64,000 nucleotides of DNA from an uncultured Bacteroidales bacterium (lineage in GTDB: Bacteria > Bacteroidota > Bacteroidia > Bacteroidales > UBA932), in assembly GCA_905235085.1 (NCBI GenBank), contig CAJOKD010000004.1:1-64000 (forward strand). Reading direction: 5' to 3'. Numbering within the stretch: position 1 is the first letter of the stretch; each line of letters starts with the position of its first letter. The notes below the pieces were generated by a model. That model had not been told where the DNA came from, did not search any database, and saw nothing but the letters and a program-made list of their open reading frames with translations. Of the stretch, positions 54,013-63,442 are shown in pieces. The position numbers were made by a program, and so were the translations under genes.

Positions 54013-55191
54013 ATGAGCGGAAAAAGATTCAATCAAGCAATCCTTCCGGTGATGTCCGGCTTTTTCATTATGGGATTCGTCGACATCGTAGGTGTCGCGA
54101 CAAGCTATGTGAAAGCCGATTTCGCCGGGATGAACGACAAGGTAGCCGGACTGATCTCTCTGTCCTGTTTCCTCTGGTTCCTGATCCTGTCGATCCCGAC
54201 CGGGATGCTTATGAACCGCATCGGAAGGAAAAAGACAGTTCTGCTAAGTTTCATCGTAACGGCGATCGCGATGCTGGTCCCGTTGGTCAATTACAGTTTC
54301 CCTTCGGTATTGGTCGCTTTCGCAATGCTCGGAATCGGCAACACTATACTTCAGGTCGCCCAGAATCCATTGGTTACCAATGTGGTATCACCCGAAAAGC
54401 TGACCGGTACTCTCACTCTGGGCCAATTCGTAAAGGCAGTGAGTTCCTTCCTCGGTCCTATCCTTGCCGCGGCTCTCGCAGGCAGCACGCTCGGATGGAA
54501 GATGGTATTCCCGGTATATGCCGCCGTCACCCTCCTAGCTATGCTCTGGCTTGCCCTGTCGCCTGTCAAGGAAGAACTGATAGAGAAATCCGAAATCACC
54601 TTCGGAAGGACTTTCTCCCTGCTCAAGGACAGATACATAGTGCTGTTCTTCATCGGGATCCTGGTCCTGGTTGGAGTGGACGTAGGAATGGGCGTGACTT
54701 TCCCAAAGCTCCTTCAGGAGAGATGCGGACTCCCGCTCGAGAAAGCCGGAATGGGGAACAGCGTGTATTTCCTGGCCAGGACCGTGGGAGCATTCCTCGG
54801 CGGATTGATACTGATGAAGTTCCCTACTCCTAAATTCTTTGCGGCAAGCGTGTTCCTCGCACTTGCCAGCCTCGTGGGAATGGTATTCTCGCACAGCCTC
54901 GCAGCCGTACTGGTATTCGTAGCCCTCTTCGGATTGGGATATTCGAACCTGTTCGCCATCATTTTCTCAGTCTCGATGCAGCGGGTTCCGGAGAAGACGA
55001 ACGAAGTGTCAGCGCTTCTAATCGTCGGAGTATGCGGAGGTGCAGTCATTCCTCCCCTCCTCGGGGTCATCACAGATTCGTTCGGAAGCCAGATTTCGGC
55101 AGTCGTGGCACTGGCGCTCGTATGGGTATATCTTGTATTCCTGATCCGCCACGTCAAGGAAGTCGGGACAACAACGGAAAATCAGAGTTAA
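54013..55191 (+). CDS. MFS sugar transporter
   Basis: 392 residues with about 12 membrane segments; ATG 54013 (the frame is open back to a TTG at 53986). NRIGRKKTVLLSF between helices 2 and 3 and VMSGFFIMGFVDIVGVATSYV at the start resemble the Bacteroidota sugar transporters related to GluP/FucP. It is followed after 4 bases by a ROK kinase and then GmhA, so it probably imports the hexose that kinase uses. Confidence 0.75.
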   Translation: MSGKRFNQAILPVMSGFFIMGFVDIVGVATSYVKADFAGMNDKVAGLISLSCFLWFLILSIPTGMLMNRIGRKKTVLLSFIVTAIAMLVPLVNYSFPSVLVAFAMLGIGNTILQVAQNPLVTNVVSPEKLTGTLTLGQFVKAVSSFLGPILAAALAGSTLGWKMVFPVYAAVTLLAMLWLALSPVKEELIEKSEITFGRTFSLLKDRYIVLFFIGILVLVGVDVGMGVTFPKLLQERCGLPLEKAGMGNSVYFLARTVGAFLGGLILMKFPTPKFFAASVFLALASLVGMVFSHSLAAVLVFVALFGLGYSNLFAIIFSVSMQRVPEKTNEVSALLIVGVCGGAVIPPLLGVITDSFGSQISAVVALALVWVYLVFLIRHVKEVGTTTENQS

Positions 55192-55195
55192 GTAT

Positions 55196-56161
55196 ATGGA
55201 TACAAGGACTTTGGTCGGAGTGGACATCGGAGGGACGAAGTGCGCTGTCACCCTCGGCCTAGACTGCTCCGGCGACCTGCAGATAAAGGACAAACTGGCC
55301 TTCCCAACCACCGATGTCGACGGAACTATCGACGGTATCAAGGATGGAATACACAAGGTCCTCGACAGGAATTCCCTGAGCCCCAAGGACATAGCAGCTA
55401 TCGGAATCAGTTGTGGCGGCCCGCTGGACAGCAGCAAGGGAGTCATAATGTCACCACCGAACCTTCCCGGATGGGACAACATACATATAACTGGTATCCT
55501 GGAGGAAGAGTTCGGAGTCAAGGCAGCCGTCCACAACGATGCAAATGCCTGTGCTCTTGCGGAATGGAAGTTCGGAGCCGGAAAAGGGACCAGGAATATG
55601 GTATTCCTCACTTTTGGGACAGGACTCGGAGCCGGGCTCATCATTGACGGGAAACTGTTCGCTGGGACCAACGACAATGCAGGAGAGCTGGGCCATATCC
55701 GCCTGGAGAGTTTCGGACCTGTCGGATACGGCAAGGCCGGTTCTTTCGAAGGGTTCTGCAGCGGAAGCGGAATCGCACAGCTCGCAGTGTCTATGGTGAA
55801 GGAGAAGCTCCAGATGGGGCAGAAAGTAGACTGGTGCCCTGACGGCGACCTCGGCAGCATCACTGCCAGGACGGTCGCGGAAGCGGCCCGCAATGGAGAC
55901 ACACTTGCAAAGGAGGTATATTCGACGAGCGCGAAGTACCTCGGCAAGGGACTGTCCATAGTGATAGACATCCTCAACCCTGAGCTGATAGTGATAGGAA
56001 GCATCTATGCCAGGAATGAAGATTTGCTGAAGCCCCTTATGGAAGAGATCCTTTCGAAGGAAGCTCTTCCGCTTGCGAACAAAGTATGCCGGGTCGTCCC
56101 GGCAGCTCTCGGAGAATCCATAGGAGATTTTGCCGCACTGTCAGTGGCAGCTAACATTTAA
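55196..56161 (+). CDS. ROK-family glucokinase-like sugar kinase
   Basis: 321 residues. The ATP site is LVGVDIGGTKCAVTLG. The catalytic aspartate is in HNDANACALAEW, and LTFGTGLGAGLIIDGKL and GELGHIRLESFGPVGYGKAGSFEGFCSGSGI cover the region where other ROK proteins carry the zinc cysteines; only one Cys (FCSGSG) remains here. It phosphorylates glucose or a related hexose in the cytoplasm. It lies between the MFS gene and gmhA in one rightward unit. Confidence 0.82.
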   Translation: MDTRTLVGVDIGGTKCAVTLGLDCSGDLQIKDKLAFPTTDVDGTIDGIKDGIHKVLDRNSLSPKDIAAIGISCGGPLDSSKGVIMSPPNLPGWDNIHITGILEEEFGVKAAVHNDANACALAEWKFGAGKGTRNMVFLTFGTGLGAGLIIDGKLFAGTNDNAGELGHIRLESFGPVGYGKAGSFEGFCSGSGIAQLAVSMVKEKLQMGQKVDWCPDGDLGSITARTVAEAARNGDTLAKEVYSTSAKYLGKGLSIVIDILNPELIVIGSIYARNEDLLKPLMEEILSKEALPLANKVCRVVPAALGESIGDFAALSVAANI

Positions 56162-56170
56162 CTGGGAGAT

Positions 56171-56749
56171 ATGCTTTCATACATCATAGAACACAGCCTT
56201 GAACAGGCAAGGCTTGAACTGGACGAATTCATCGCAGATCCCCAGACAATCCCCGCGATCGAAAAGATGGCTTCAATTATGGCCGATTCGCTGCGCGGCG
56301 GAGGAAAGATCATAAGCTGCGGAAACGGGGGCTCCCTGTGCGATGCCACCCATTTTGCGGAAGAACTGTCCGGGAGATTCAGGAAAGACCGGAAACCGCT
56401 GCCGGCGATGGCGGTCAATGACCCTGCCTATATCACCTGCACAGGGAACGACTACTCTTTCGATGACATATTCGGAAGATGGGTGGAAGCATTCGGGAAG
56501 AAAGGAGACGTACTTCTCGCCATCAGCACCAGCGGTGGCTCCGCAAACGTCGTCAATGCCGTTGAAGCCGCCCGCAGCAAGGGCATGAAGGTGGCGGTGC
56601 TGACATCAAAGAAAGGGAGCCGCCTTGCGCAACTCTCAGATGTTGCAGTGGCAGCTCCCGATTCTCCTTATTCTGACAGGGTCCAGGAAATCCATATAAA
56701 AGTCATCCATATCCTCATCGAGACGATAGAACGACTCCTGGACTATTGA
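56171..56749 (+). CDS. gmhA: SIS-domain sedoheptulose-7-phosphate isomerase
   Basis: 192 residues. The SIS fold with IISCGNGGSLCDATHFAEELSGRFR, DRKPLPAMAVND, LLAISTSGGSANVVNA and DRVQEIHIKVIHILIE is characteristic of GmhA, the first enzyme of ADP-heptose synthesis. The last codon abuts the rhaA stop codon on the other strand with no base between. Its presence in a sugar-import unit may reflect a paralogue acting on another phosphosugar; no other heptose gene is nearby. Confidence 0.82.
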   Translation: MLSYIIEHSLEQARLELDEFIADPQTIPAIEKMASIMADSLRGGGKIISCGNGGSLCDATHFAEELSGRFRKDRKPLPAMAVNDPAYITCTGNDYSFDDIFGRWVEAFGKKGDVLLAISTSGGSANVVNAVEAARSKGMKVAVLTSKKGSRLAQLSDVAVAAPDSPYSDRVQEIHIKVIHILIETIERLLDY

Positions 56750-58000
56750 TTACCTCTTGGAGGTGACTTCCTTCTCGTATTTCTCGATCTCAGGAATGAA
56801 TTCCTCTCCTACAGGTACACCGTGCTTGAGGTTGAACCAGTCGAACACGGCGCCGAACGGCATTGTCTTGGCTTCTTCGAGAAGTGCGAGCTTCTGGAAA
56901 CCCTTGCCTTCATCCTCGTACTTGCGAAGGAGTCCGATAGGCTCGAGAAGGGCGGAGAGGAGGCATTTCTGGGTTGCCCTGGTACCGATCACATAGGCTC
57001 CGATACGGTTGATGGACGCATCGAAATAGTCCAGGCCGATGTGTGCCCTGTCGAGAGCGTCAGCACGGACGATTTCCTTGAACAGGTCGAGAGTCTGGTC
57101 ATTCATTATGGTCACGTGGTCGGAATCCCAGCGTACCGGACGGCTGACGTGCAGCATAAGCTCCGGCACGAAAAGAAGCAGTGACGGAATCTTGTCCGAC
57201 ACGTTCTCAGTCGGCTCGTAATGTCCGGTGTCAAGAGTATAGATCACCTTCCTGCTGGCGCAGTATCCTTCGAAGAAATCCATCGAACCGACAGTATAGC
57301 TTTCAAGGCCGATTCCGAAAAGCTTGGCCTCGACGCAGCTCTTCATCCCAGGCAGATCTTCCTTGAGGATTTCGTCAAGGGAAGCAGCGAGCAGTTCGCG
57401 GTAGCGCTTGCGCTCCACCGTCAGTTCCTTCTGTCCGTCGTGTACCCAGATATTCATGATGCAAGGATCTCCCTGTGCCTTGCCCATCGCATCAGCGATA
57501 TGGCGGCAGCGCTTCGTATGCTCGATCCAGAATTCCCTGATGGCAGGATCCGGATTGGAGAGCGAGAGGTCGCCGCTCTTAGGGTGGCCGAATGAAGTAG
57601 AGTTGAAGTCCAGCTTCATTCCGTTCTCCTTAGCCCAGTCGATCCAGCTCTGGAAATGCTTGACATCCACTTTGTCGCGATCTACGAACTTGCCACCGAA
57701 ATCGCCATAGATCTCGTGGAGGTTGAGACGGTGGCTTCCTGCTATCAGGTTCTTAGCGAACTTGATGTCAGCACGTACCTCATCGATGTTGCGGGCTCTT
57801 CCCGGATAGTTTCCGGTAGTCTGGATACCGCCTGAAAGACCGGCATCGCTTTCAAAACCGATCACGTCATCGGTCTGCCAGCAATGAAGGGATATCTGTG
57901 TCTTGCCGAGGATATCCACTGCCTTGTCCGTGTCGACTCCGATAGCGGCATAGCGTTCTTTGGCCATCTCATAAGCCTTGATAATCTTTTTCTCGTCCAT
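56750..58000 (-). CDS. rhaA: L-rhamnose isomerase
   Basis: 416 residues from ATG 58000. It converts L-rhamnose to L-rhamnulose. Characteristic segments are TQISLHCWQTDDV, GGIQTTGNYPGRA, MNIWVHDG, EAKLFGIGLESYTVGS, YTLDTGHYEPTENVSDK and the metal ligands in this region (H/E/D). It is downstream of rhaB by 9 bases in a leftward unit opposite an AraC regulator. No rhamnulose-1-phosphate aldolase or rhamnose permease is in the window. Confidence 0.96.
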   Translation of the reverse strand: MDEKKIIKAYEMAKERYAAIGVDTDKAVDILGKTQISLHCWQTDDVIGFESDAGLSGGIQTTGNYPGRARNIDEVRADIKFAKNLIAGSHRLNLHEIYGDFGGKFVDRDKVDVKHFQSWIDWAKENGMKLDFNSTSFGHPKSGDLSLSNPDPAIREFWIEHTKRCRHIADAMGKAQGDPCIMNIWVHDGQKELTVERKRYRELLAASLDEILKEDLPGMKSCVEAKLFGIGLESYTVGSMDFFEGYCASRKVIYTLDTGHYEPTENVSDKIPSLLLFVPELMLHVSRPVRWDSDHVTIMNDQTLDLFKEIVRADALDRAHIGLDYFDASINRIGAYVIGTRATQKCLLSALLEPIGLLRKYEDEGKGFQKLALLEEAKTMPFGAVFDWFNLKHGVPVGEEFIPEIEKYEKEVTSKR

Positions 58001-58009
58001 ATTCAATTA

Positions 58010-59428
58010 TTATTGATTATTTGGCAAATATGTCACTGTTTCGATGGAATCCGCGATGATACGCCTCATCTCCCAGCGGTCCTTCACCAGGCCCGCAACC
58101 TTCGCTTGCATCATTATGTTTCCGATCGCCGTACCTTCCACAGGACCGGCAATCACAGGGATTCCGAGGGTGTCCGCGGTGAGCTGGCTGACCAGTTTGT
58201 TGGCCGAACCGCCTCCTATCACGTGGAGCTTGCTTATCTTGAAGGAAGCGAAATCCTGGAGCATCGAAAGGACTTCCTTGTACCTGGCTGTCAAGCTGTG
58301 GTAGATGCAGCTGATCATCTCTCCGTCGTTCTGAGGAACAAGCTGCCCAGATTCCTTGAGGGCCGCCTTGATTTCGGCATCCATATCCTTCGGTGCCGCG
58401 AAACGGGGATCGTCAGGATCGATCACGGAAGGGAAACCGATAGCTTCGCGTCCCATCTGCTCGATCTGGGCATAGGTGTATTTCCTGCCTTCCTTCTCCC
58501 AGGTCTTGCGACTCTGTTCCAGCAGCCACATTCCGGTAATATTCTTAAGGAACCTGGTCGTGCCCTCGATTCCTCCTTCGTTGGTGATATTGAATGCGTA
58601 GGATTCGTCATTTATCACAGGGACAGGTGATTCGATGCCCATCAAGCTCCACGTCCCGCTGCTGAGATACGCGAAGTTCTCGTCTGAGGCCGGGACTGCC
58701 GCAATCGCAGATGCTGTGTCGTGGCCTGCGACTGCTACAACCGGGACCGGATCCATACCCGTCTCTTCACAGAGTTCCGGCTTCAGGAGGCCTACCACCG
58801 TACCAGGCTGTACGATTCCCGGAAGGATGGAAGGATCGACACCGAGCCTTTCGAGGAGACTCCTGTCGAAGTTGCGGGTCCGGGGATCGATCAGGCCTGA
58901 AGTGGATGCTATGGTATATTCACAGACCTTGCACCCGGTCAGGAAATATGACAGGAGGTCCGGCATAAACAGTATTTCCCGTGCTTCGAGGAGCGGGGAA
59001 TCAGTTTCATTGCTCTGTGCATATATCTGGAAGATAGAATTGAAGTTCATTATCTGGATGCCGGTGGCCTTGTAGAGCTCTTCCTTCGGGATGATCCCGA
59101 ATACTTCCTCCGGGATGCCGTCAGTGTACGGGTCACGGTAAGCACGCGGCAGACCGAGGATGCTGCCGTCAGGGCCGATGCACCCGAAATCCACGCCCCA
59201 GGTGTCAATACCTATGGATTCAATCTTGACTCCCGAAGAAGCGACTTGCTTCAGGGCGTTCTTGAAATGGACGAAAAGAGAATTGATGTCCCAATAATAC
59301 TTGCCTTCGGATCCCTTGATCTCGTTGGGAAACCTGTAGACCTCCTCCGTAGACAGTTTGCCGTCATTTATCGAACCGATTATCGCCCTTCCACTGGTGG
59401 CGCCTAAATCAAATGCAAGAAAATTCAT
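58010..59428 (-). CDS. rhaB: Rhamnulokinase
   Basis: 472 residues of the FGGY kinase family. AFDLGATSGRAIIGS is the N-terminal phosphate motif; DTWGVDFGCIG, GHDTASAIAAVP and HVIGGGSANKLVSQLTADTLGIPVIAGPVEGTAIGN are the family landmarks. It phosphorylates L-rhamnulose. First gene of rhaB-rhaA. The divergent spacer to the AraC gene holds the inverted repeat CTAAAT-TTG-ATTTAG at 59506-59520. Confidence 0.95.
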   Translation of the reverse strand: MNFLAFDLGATSGRAIIGSINDGKLSTEEVYRFPNEIKGSEGKYYWDINSLFVHFKNALKQVASSGVKIESIGIDTWGVDFGCIGPDGSILGLPRAYRDPYTDGIPEEVFGIIPKEELYKATGIQIMNFNSIFQIYAQSNETDSPLLEAREILFMPDLLSYFLTGCKVCEYTIASTSGLIDPRTRNFDRSLLERLGVDPSILPGIVQPGTVVGLLKPELCEETGMDPVPVVAVAGHDTASAIAAVPASDENFAYLSSGTWSLMGIESPVPVINDESYAFNITNEGGIEGTTRFLKNITGMWLLEQSRKTWEKEGRKYTYAQIEQMGREAIGFPSVIDPDDPRFAAPKDMDAEIKAALKESGQLVPQNDGEMISCIYHSLTARYKEVLSMLQDFASFKISKLHVIGGGSANKLVSQLTADTLGIPVIAGPVEGTAIGNIMMQAKVAGLVKDRWEMRRIIADSIETVTYLPNNQ

Positions 59429-59505
59429 CGTTATGTGGTTATGGTTATTTACAAATTTCTCGATTTTTTGTATTAATCAATATTTAGTTTCTGACATTCC
59501 GACTT

Positions 59506-59520
59506 CTAAATTTGATTTAG
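59506..59520. promoter_or_regulatory. Inverted repeat in the rha divergent promoter region
   Basis: CTAAAT-TTG-ATTTAG lies 13 bases upstream of the AraC -7 box and 78 bases upstream of rhaB. It may be an operator, but the sequence is AT-rich, and chance cannot be excluded. Confidence 0.3.
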
Positions 59521-59532
59521 AAAATTATTTTC

Positions 59533-59540
59533 TATCTTTG
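59533..59540 (+). promoter_or_regulatory. -7 box for the AraC-family regulator
   Basis: TATCTTTG, 36 bases before ATG 59576, with TTTG at 59511-59514 as a possible -33 element. Confidence 0.55.
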
Positions 59541-59575
59541 TGTACCACTACGAAAGTCAGAGACTAGTATTTAAT

Positions 59576-60472
59576 ATGGAGTCAGTTCATCTTAAATATT
59601 TGGCGGTGAACCCTAACGACCTCAAGTGGGGTATTGCCGTCAATTCGGTAGGATTCCAGGAAATCGGTCCAGGAATGGATTATCCGCCCGAGAACCACCC
59701 GCAACGATACATCTTTTCCACGGACAGGGGCCGTATCCTAAACGAATACCAGCTTCTTTACATAACGGAGGGGAAAGGCAATTTTTCCTGCGCCACCCTG
59801 GGCAGGAACAAGTCCGTCCAGATAGAAAGCGGGATGATGTTCCTCCTGTTCCCGGGAGAATGGCACTCCTACCACCCGGACAAGCAAACCGGATGGAAGG
59901 AATACTGGATAGGCTTCAACGGAGCGTTTGCGGACAATCTGCTCAAGCAGGGATTCTTCTGCAAGGACAAACCCGTGTTCAAGGTGAATATCCACGAGGA
60001 CATCGTCCAGCTGTATACCTCGGCCATCTCGGTCGCCGTTTCCCAGGAGTCCGGTTTCCAGCAAGTCCTGGCAGGTATAGTGGACAGGCTCCTAAGCCTT
60101 GCATACTACTACGACAGGAATTCCCTTTTCCGCGAATCCGACGCCGCCAACAAGATCAGCCAGGCCAAGGTGATGATTCATGACGAGTATATGTCGATAT
60201 CGCCGGAAGAGATCGCTTCCAGGCTGTTCCTGAGCTATTCCTCTTTCAGGAAGACATTCAAGGAATACACCGGTTTCTCACCCGCCCGGTTCATCAACGA
60301 AGTCAGGATGAGCAAGGCCAAGGAATTGCTGACCAACACCGCGATGAGCATAAAGGAAATAGCCTACAACGTAGGTTACAACAACCACGACTATTTCTTC
60401 ACCGCATTCAGGCATATGACAGGAAAGACTCCTGCCGAATACCGCAATATGACGCAGAGCGCCTCGCTCTAG
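59576..60472 (+). CDS. AraC-family transcriptional regulator (probable rhamnose activator)
   Basis: 298 residues from ATG 59576. An N-terminal cupin sensor (about 20-160; YQLLYITEGKGNFS, MMFLLFPGEWHSYHPD) precedes two helix-turn-helices at the C-terminus (SPEEIASRLFLSYSSFRKTFKEYTGFSPARF and SIKEIAYNVGYNNHDYFFTAFRHMTGKTPAEYR). Transcribed away from rhaB-rhaA across a 147-base spacer, so control of rhamnose use is the simplest reading. The end overlaps the convergent nucleotidase gene by 4 bases. Confidence 0.87.
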   Translation: MESVHLKYLAVNPNDLKWGIAVNSVGFQEIGPGMDYPPENHPQRYIFSTDRGRILNEYQLLYITEGKGNFSCATLGRNKSVQIESGMMFLLFPGEWHSYHPDKQTGWKEYWIGFNGAFADNLLKQGFFCKDKPVFKVNIHEDIVQLYTSAISVAVSQESGFQQVLAGIVDRLLSLAYYYDRNSLFRESDAANKISQAKVMIHDEYMSISPEEIASRLFLSYSSFRKTFKEYTGFSPARFINEVRMSKAKELLTNTAMSIKEIAYNVGYNNHDYFFTAFRHMTGKTPAEYRNMTQSASL

Positions 60473-62217
60473 CGGCGGTTAGGGAACAGGAGTTTCATAT
60501 CGCGTTCCATCGCCGGCCCTACAATCTCTTCAGGGATGAATTCCCAATGCCCTATGCGGACCGGGTCCCCGATCACAGCCGGATCGATAGTAGCATTGTC
60601 CTTCAGATAGTTATACAGCAAGTCACGGAATTCAGGATAGGTTTCCACTATCCTCTCTTCTATCTTTCCGGTATCGATTCCGGCTTCCTTCATCAATCCG
60701 CCTCCTCCACTGGCGCGGTATGAGGTCATCGCGACTTTGTAATCCTTACCGATGTCGAACGGCTGGCCTCCTGCCATAGACTTTATGTCAATCCTCGAAC
60801 CTCTTGGCTTAGTCACGTCCACGGTATATACCAGGCCGCCTGCAGAATCGAAGTTATATGCCCTTTCGAGGAAGGACCAGGATTCCTGACCGGTCCTGGC
60901 GTCCGCCTTGTTGCCGATCTTGAGGATGTGCTCCGATGAAGACGCAACGGTATTGATCCACCTGTCATAGGATGCTTCGAGGTAGTCCTTTATCTCCTTC
61001 CCCGACATATTCACCACGTATATCTGGTTCTCGAAAGGATAGATGGTGAAAAGATCGTTGTATATCAGCTTGCCTTTCTTGACGAAACCGTTGAATGTAA
61101 GAGGAGCTGCAAAGGAAATCTGGGCCGGAGAGCAAGAGATCGACAATGTGTGGATCAGGTTGAGATAGTGGCTCATTCCCACATAGGCATCTCTCGTGCT
61201 CAAGTCCACCATCAGTTCGCCTACTTCCCTGGTAGTGAATTCCTTGACTGCCAGATAGTCATCGTGGAAGGCCTTCTCCATCTCGGGATCGGTCTTCAGG
61301 CGGTCCACCGGGATCAGTTCACAGGAAAGCTGCCTGGAAGTGACCTTGCGTTTTTCCACCGTGAGTCCGATCTCACCGTGGCCTACGAAACGGCAGTGAC
61401 TTCCCGAATTGATCAAGCATAGCGTATCGGACGGGATCACCACCGGCTTGTGGTCGTGCGAACATATCAGGAAGTCTACTCCGCGCAGGGTCTTCATAAG
61501 GTCAAGGCCCTGGCCTTCGAGCTGGGACCCGTCACCCAATCCGGTGGACGAATGTACGGAGACGATCACTACGTCGGGTTTCTCCTTCGCAATGACCTTG
61601 TCCACATCCTGCTGCACGAGGGGGATGAGGTTTTCGAATTTCATCCCGCTCCAGAGCCTTTCTGAGAGCCAGTTGCTTATATTTGCGTTGTCGTATCCAA
61701 GTATCGCGATCCTGACGCCCTGGCGTTTCAGGATCGTATATACGCTGAAATACGGCTTGCCGTTGTCGTTCCTGATCGCATTGCCGGCCAGGAACGGAAT
61801 TCCACAGGCTTCCAGGTTGCGGGCCACACGGTCATATACCGGATGACCGGTCTCGATGTCGTGGTTTCCTACCGTCACGGCGTCATAGCCCATATATTTC
61901 GCCATACGCGGATACAGATGCGGCGTGACGGTGTCCACGTAGTTGAAATAATAGGCGGCATTGTCGCCCTGGAGTATGTCACCGGCATCGATCAGAATCA
62001 CGTTTTCCTCTCCGACAGCGTTCCTTACGCTGTCCACCGTACGCTTTACCGCGATCAAGGACCTCCTGACGTTCCCGCCCACGTAGGTTGAATCGAAGAA
62101 AGACCCGTGCACATCATTCGTAGTCAGTATCTGGAAAGAATACGATCCATTCTTGGGGCCTGCACATGAGGCCAGGAGGCAGCAGGACAAAACTGCTGCG
62201 AAAGTCTTTATGCTCAT
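60469..62217 (-). CDS. 5'-nucleotidase / UDP-sugar hydrolase-type metallophosphoesterase lipoprotein
   Basis: 582 residues with a lipoprotein signal (LLASCAGPK). Metal-site motifs are LTTNDVHGSF, IDAGDILQG, VGNHDIETG, SVHSSTG and CSHDHKP. The C-terminal nucleotide-binding domain (about 350-560) includes IYPFENQIYVVNMSG and TSYRASGGGGLMKEAG. It hydrolyses extracytoplasmic nucleotides. Its ATG overlaps the stop of the upstream outer-membrane-like gene by 4 bases. Confidence 0.9.
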   Translation of the reverse strand: MSIKTFAAVLSCCLLASCAGPKNGSYSFQILTTNDVHGSFFDSTYVGGNVRRSLIAVKRTVDSVRNAVGEENVILIDAGDILQGDNAAYYFNYVDTVTPHLYPRMAKYMGYDAVTVGNHDIETGHPVYDRVARNLEACGIPFLAGNAIRNDNGKPYFSVYTILKRQGVRIAILGYDNANISNWLSERLWSGMKFENLIPLVQQDVDKVIAKEKPDVVIVSVHSSTGLGDGSQLEGQGLDLMKTLRGVDFLICSHDHKPVVIPSDTLCLINSGSHCRFVGHGEIGLTVEKRKVTSRQLSCELIPVDRLKTDPEMEKAFHDDYLAVKEFTTREVGELMVDLSTRDAYVGMSHYLNLIHTLSISCSPAQISFAAPLTFNGFVKKGKLIYNDLFTIYPFENQIYVVNMSGKEIKDYLEASYDRWINTVASSSEHILKIGNKADARTGQESWSFLERAYNFDSAGGLVYTVDVTKPRGSRIDIKSMAGGQPFDIGKDYKVAMTSYRASGGGGLMKEAGIDTGKIEERIVETYPEFRDLLYNYLKDNATIDPAVIGDPVRIGHWEFIPEEIVGPAMERDMKLLFPNRR

Positions 62218-63389
62218 CGTCCGTTACGTATTATCCTATGTTTCTTGTTCCATCTTCCGTCGAGGTCGAAGACTACTCCGATCTTCTGCTGCCATCCACA
62301 GAATCCACTTCCGTTGAAATGGGCTACTGCGCCCAAACGGATATCAGCTAGGTCCAGGACCAGAGGATTCCAGTAGACCTCAAGCCTCCCGTAGAAACCC
62401 GGCTTCTTCCAGTCTGTGGATGCAGGGTTTACCTTGTAGAAAGGACAGCCGAAGTACAGATCGCTTCCGTACATATTGCCTCCGGCGTCGAAGTCATCAT
62501 AGTAAGGCATCTGTCCTGTTCCGTAATACATATCTCCGCTGACGGAAACCTTCTTCCATCTCAAGTCCTGTGACAGAAGTGCACCTGGTGCGAGTTCCAG
62601 GCCCGTTTTCCTGATCCTGTCCTGGTGTATCCCCTGCAGCCAGCTCACTTTGGCATCATATCGGAAACCACCCGCGGAACGGGTCCAAGAGAGGAACGGC
62701 GAGACCAGGACATTGTCTACGACGCCCCTGTATTCCAGGGTATTGGCGAAGTGGTACAAGGTCGCGGTCCACCCCAGGTCGAAGCCGCCCGCAAGGAAGA
62801 AACTGCCGTATGTGAATATCTGGAAACGCTCCCTGCGCTGGCTCCCGAGCATTCCCATCCAGTCCAGTCCCGCCTCGACGTATGCCCTTCGAGAAGACAG
62901 CGTCAGGAGTATTCCTTCCATATTGCTGTCATATACTCTCGCCTTGTCAGAAACGAAAACCGACGGCACCCTGTCACGGGTGGGAACAGGATCGGAACCG
63001 AATATGGAGAAGCGGCGCGGAAACATTCCGGCGCGGCCTGTGAACCTGACTCCGTTCCCTTTATATCCCAGGCTGTACCATAAGGTGAACTCGTGGTCGT
63101 ATTCGCTGCCTTTCCCCATATCCCTCAGGACATCGGCACCTACCATCAGCGATTGTGTAACCCCGGCGCCCGAATCTACGGACAAGCCCACAGAAGGAGC
63201 AAGGCGTGCGAAAATGATAGTCTCGGAATTCATATATCGGTTGCCGCTCTGCCCGAACTCCCTGTTGTCGAAACAATACCGGAAATAGGCGTCGTAGACG
63301 AAAGATACTTTTTCCTTCATCCCCTTGTCCTGCGCGGACACGGAGAGGAACAGGAAACAAACCGATATGAGGATGAGGATCCTTTTCAT
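62214..63389 (-). CDS. Predicted outer-membrane beta-barrel protein
   Basis: 391 residues from ATG 63389. A signal peptide (MKRILILISVCFLFLSVSAQ) is followed by many alternating, aromatic-rich strands with short turns (EFTLWYSLGYKG, FGSDPVPTRDR). I do not recognise a named family; the composition suggests a 14-16-stranded porin-like barrel. It is coupled to the nucleotidase, hinting at uptake of the products or a shared surface location, which is inference. Confidence 0.6.
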   Translation of the reverse strand: MKRILILISVCFLFLSVSAQDKGMKEKVSFVYDAYFRYCFDNREFGQSGNRYMNSETIIFARLAPSVGLSVDSGAGVTQSLMVGADVLRDMGKGSEYDHEFTLWYSLGYKGNGVRFTGRAGMFPRRFSIFGSDPVPTRDRVPSVFVSDKARVYDSNMEGILLTLSSRRAYVEAGLDWMGMLGSQRRERFQIFTYGSFFLAGGFDLGWTATLYHFANTLEYRGVVDNVLVSPFLSWTRSAGGFRYDAKVSWLQGIHQDRIRKTGLELAPGALLSQDLRWKKVSVSGDMYYGTGQMPYYDDFDAGGNMYGSDLYFGCPFYKVNPASTDWKKPGFYGRLEVYWNPLVLDLADIRLGAVAHFNGSGFCGWQQKIGVVFDLDGRWNKKHRIIRNGR

Positions 63390-63406
63390 TTTAAACTCCA
63401 AACAAG

Positions 63407-63414
63407 CAAATTTA
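63407..63414 (-). promoter_or_regulatory. -7 box for the barrel/nucleotidase operon
   Basis: Minus strand reads TAAATTTG, 17 bases before ATG 63389. Confidence 0.5.
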
Positions 63415-63442
63415 CTGATTAATTTCTTAATTTCGCACCGTT

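Noticed and set aside
55018..56004. 328-codon antisense frame across the MFS/ROK boundary
   Set aside because: It crosses two genuine genes, and the translation is rich in Ser and Pro, as expected from a shadow frame.
59541..59548. Fourth GntR operator at the rhamnose regulator
   Set aside because: Only TGTACCAC agrees; the second half and the CCACAG repeat are missing, so it was not called.
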